From DASSKW01 sp035701115 (lineage in GTDB: Bacteria; Pseudomonadota; Gammaproteobacteria; Natronospirales; REEB76), in the NCBI GenBank assembly GCA_035701115.1, contig DASSOA010000113.1:1-15333 (forward strand): 15,333 nt of DNA, written 5' to 3'. Below, piece after piece: positions 13,513 to 15,333 of this stretch. Position 1 is the stretch's first letter. Every line of letters begins with the position of its first letter. The translations under genes were made by a program, and so were the position numbers. The notes below the pieces were generated by a model. The model made no database searches. It worked only from the letters and a program-made list of their open reading frames with translations, and was not told where the DNA came from.

Positions 13513-15333
13513 CGTCACTGTCTCCGGCCCGCTGGGTTTCATCAATCCGGCACAAGGTTGCGAGATGGCAATAACTGCAGGTGCGATTGCGATCCTTGGG
13601 CGCCACCGCCGCACTGCCGGCGGCAAACGCAGTCGCAAGCCCGTTCAATGCGTCGCGCCAGTGATCCAACAGGGCGTTCCAGTCGCTGCATCCATCCGGT
13701 GGATTTTTGATGCGTTCGAACGCGGCCAATCCGGAAATAACGTCGTCGCCGCGCGTATAACCGCGATAGCCCGTTTCGCCCGGTCGCAGGATCCCAAATA
13801 GAACCGCGCCGATGTCTGCCGACGCGGTTACCGCATAGCATGGCAATTGCGGCTCGTCAGGACGTTCGCTGTTCCACGCTGCCGGTCTGGCGTCGCCGCT
13901 CTTGTAATCGATAATGGCGTGACTGCCGTCGGCAAGCCGGTCAATCCGGTCGACGCGTGTATTGAGTTGCAGCGGACCTATTGCAATCTGCCGCTTGTAC
14001 TCGCGCTCCAGCACTGCAAATGGTTGCCGTGCCCGCTCGATTTCGAGCCACTCGGAAAGCAGCCGCGTGATGCGCAGCCGCTCGAGTTCAACGAAGCGCG
14101 GCGTGAAGACTTCGGGCTGCTTTGTGGCTGCTGCAACAAGCGCCGCGCGCACGTGCCGCTCGATCAGGGTCTGGAGCGCGTCAGTGCTCTGAGCGAGCAA
14201 AGCAGCCTGATCCGCAAGCTCACCCCACAGCCGGTACATGACATCATGCAGCAGGCTGCCGCGTTCGGCTGCATCGAGTCCGGGTTCCGGCACGTTCATC
14301 GGCTCCGCGCCGAGCCGGTATCGTGCATACGCCTGGAACGGACAGGCCGACTGCGCTTTCAGTATGCCCGTGCCGCCGCCCGCGGCCGATACCGTCAGCG
14401 GGACTCCCTGTGCGTCATCCAGCGTGTCGAGCGCCGGCGCGCTGGCTTGAAGCAGATTTGCGTAGCGTGGAACCGTGTGCTGCGGCAGTTCCGTCAAGGT
14501 GGTTTCCGGCAGATGCGCGAGCAAGGGACTGGCGCGAAGATCCTGATCGGCGTCCCGGAGTGGCGCACTGGCAATCACGTCCGGCGCGCTGGCAAGCAGC
14601 CTTGAGGTGATGCGCCGTGCATACGCCAGTTCGCGATGCGCACTCGCATGCGGCATCTCATGCTGTCGCTGCAGGCGCACCGGTATCATCGGGTTGGGCC
14701 GCGGGCTCGCCGGCCAGACATCGTCCGACAAGCCGATGATCCACAAATGATCGAACTGCAGGCCGGCTGTTTCGAACATTCCGAGTACCTGGATCGGTAC
14801 ATCAGCGGCCTGCGGTTGAAACACGCGCTGCCTGAGAATCTGCGCCAATTGCCGCAGGGCTTCACTGATGCCGGTTGAGCCCAGAAGCGTATCCAGTTTC
14901 CCCAATGTACCCAGAGCTTCCTGAAATGCATCCACAGTCTGATATTCGACACTGTCGCAGGTGCGTTCGCCGGGCCAGCCCGCACGTTGCAGCAACGCCG
15001 CAAAGCCCCGCGCCCAGGAAGACGGTAACTGCGATTGCGGCTGTTCCGATTTCCAGCGCAGACATTCGTTAAGCACGATCGCCAGTTCCGGGGCATGGGC
15101 ACGCTCGCGCGCCAGTGAAGCAAGGCGCGCCAGCGGCATCTGTTCCGGACCCTCGCGCAATTCGAGTTCGAAACGGCTGCGCGCGGCGCGTTCGGATTCC
15201 GCACGGCGCAGAAACGGCGAACGCAGCAATTGGCTTGCGGCGCTGAAATCCACTCTGCCCTGCGCCGCGCGTAACAGCAGCAACGCGTCCTGTATCACCG
15301 GCCATTCGATCAACGCGCGACCCAGCGACAGAT
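13505..15333 (-). CDS. AddB-like DNA repair nuclease with Fe-S cysteines, N-terminal part outside window
   Basis: The frame is open to the window end (codons reading LSLGRA precede the TTG at 15313), so the true start is upstream; about 609 C-terminal residues are visible. It resembles the roughly 900-residue AddB-related 'probable DNA repair protein' family of proteobacteria. The inactive-helicase-like part includes HLWIIGLSDDVWPASPRPNP. The nuclease domain starts with GSLLHDVMYRLW and holds IIDYKSG (Asp codon 13907-13909, Lys 13901-13903) and a downstream QLPCYAV. Four cysteines match the AddB 4Fe-4S arrangement: one in SACPFQAYARY (14342-14344), then C-x2-C-x5-C at the C-terminus (13577-13579, 13568-13570, 13550-13552). 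It should form a heterodimer with the AddA-like product of the overlapping next gene. The N-terminal region, including any Walker A motif, cannot be judged. Confidence 0.88.
   Translation of the reverse strand, partial: LSLGRALIEWPVIQDALLLLRAAQGRVDFSAASQLLRSPFLRRAESERAARSRFELELREGPEQMPLARLASLARERAHAPELAIVLNECLRWKSEQPQSQLPSSWARGFAALLQRAGWPGERTCDSVEYQTVDAFQEALGTLGKLDTLLGSTGISEALRQLAQILRQRVFQPQAADVPIQVLGMFETAGLQFDHLWIIGLSDDVWPASPRPNPMIPVRLQRQHEMPHASAHRELAYARRITSRLLASAPDVIASAPLRDADQDLRASPLLAHLPETTLTELPQHTVPRYANLLQASAPALDTLDDAQGVPLTVSAAGGGTGILKAQSACPFQAYARYRLGAEPMNVPEPGLDAAERGSLLHDVMYRLWGELADQAALLAQSTDALQTLIERHVRAALVAAATKQPEVFTPRFVELERLRITRLLSEWLEIERARQPFAVLEREYKRQIAIGPLQLNTRVDRIDRLADGSHAIIDYKSGDARPAAWNSERPDEPQLPCYAVTASADIGAVLFGILRPGETGYRGYTRGDDVISGLAAFERIKNPPDGCSDWNALLDHWRDALNGLATAFAAGSAAVAPKDRNRTCSYCHLATLCRIDETQRAGDSDDE
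13521..13525 (-). promoter_or_regulatory. Ribosome binding site of the addA-like gene, inside the end of the addB-like gene
   Basis: The minus strand reads GGAGA, 8 bases before the ATG at 13512. It supports this start over the one at 13638 and indicates coupled translation. Confidence 0.6.

Noticed and set aside
13513..13638. Longer start of the addA-like gene at 13638
   Set aside because: It would overlap the addB-like gene by 134 bases and adds a low-complexity Arg/Pro stretch. The Walker A motif already lies at residue 25 from the start at 13512.
15311..15313. TTG at 15313 as start of the addB-like gene
   Set aside because: The frame is open to the window end and the protein would lack a third of the family length, so the gene is treated as cut by the window.

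Overview
The window is GC-rich, gene-dense DNA from a Gram-negative bacterium, most likely a beta- or gammaproteobacterium. This rests on an outer-membrane barrel protein, Sec and lipoprotein signal peptides, a periplasmic copper nitrite reductase, and the proteobacterial-style AddB-like/AddA-like pair. I cannot name the genus from sequence alone. There are eight protein genes, two cut by the window ends, with little intergenic space. I see no RNA genes, CRISPR array or insertion sequence.

Left part (1-2135, + strand): the 3' end of an outer-membrane beta-barrel protein, then 43 bases later a three-cupredoxin copper nitrite reductase (NirK) with an extra N-terminal copper domain. A strong, probably bidirectional hairpin terminator closes this unit.

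Middle (2154-6414): two exported zinc peptidases transcribed away from each other. An M61-type peptidase with a PDZ domain lies on the minus strand and an M13 (neprilysin/PepO) peptidase on the plus strand, with a 248-base shared upstream region between them. The M13 gene ends in a textbook terminator. Next comes a stand-alone lipoprotein gene (6518-8164, +) encoding a six-Asp-box, sialidase-fold beta-propeller, with its own candidate promoter.

Right part (8166-15333, minus strand): a tightly packed unit read right to left. It holds an AddB-like nuclease with Fe-S cysteines (cut by the window end), an AddA-like UvrD helicase-nuclease (8-base overlap), a cytosolic-5'-nucleotidase-I family enzyme (ATGA overlap), and after 32 bases an MbfA-like ferritin-domain/VIT1 membrane protein. 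The first three are probably translationally coupled. The plausible theme is double-strand-break processing with nucleotide recycling, followed by iron detoxification; the theme is inference. This unit meets the propeller lipoprotein gene tail to tail with one base between the stop codons.

I did not find a clearly undescribed system. The most notable items are the cupredoxin-fused NirK next to a barrel protein, the addB-addA-nucleotidase-mbfA unit, the internally duplicated nucleotidase with one catalytically dead half, and the MbfA-like protein whose ferritin domain seems to lack the usual ExxH.
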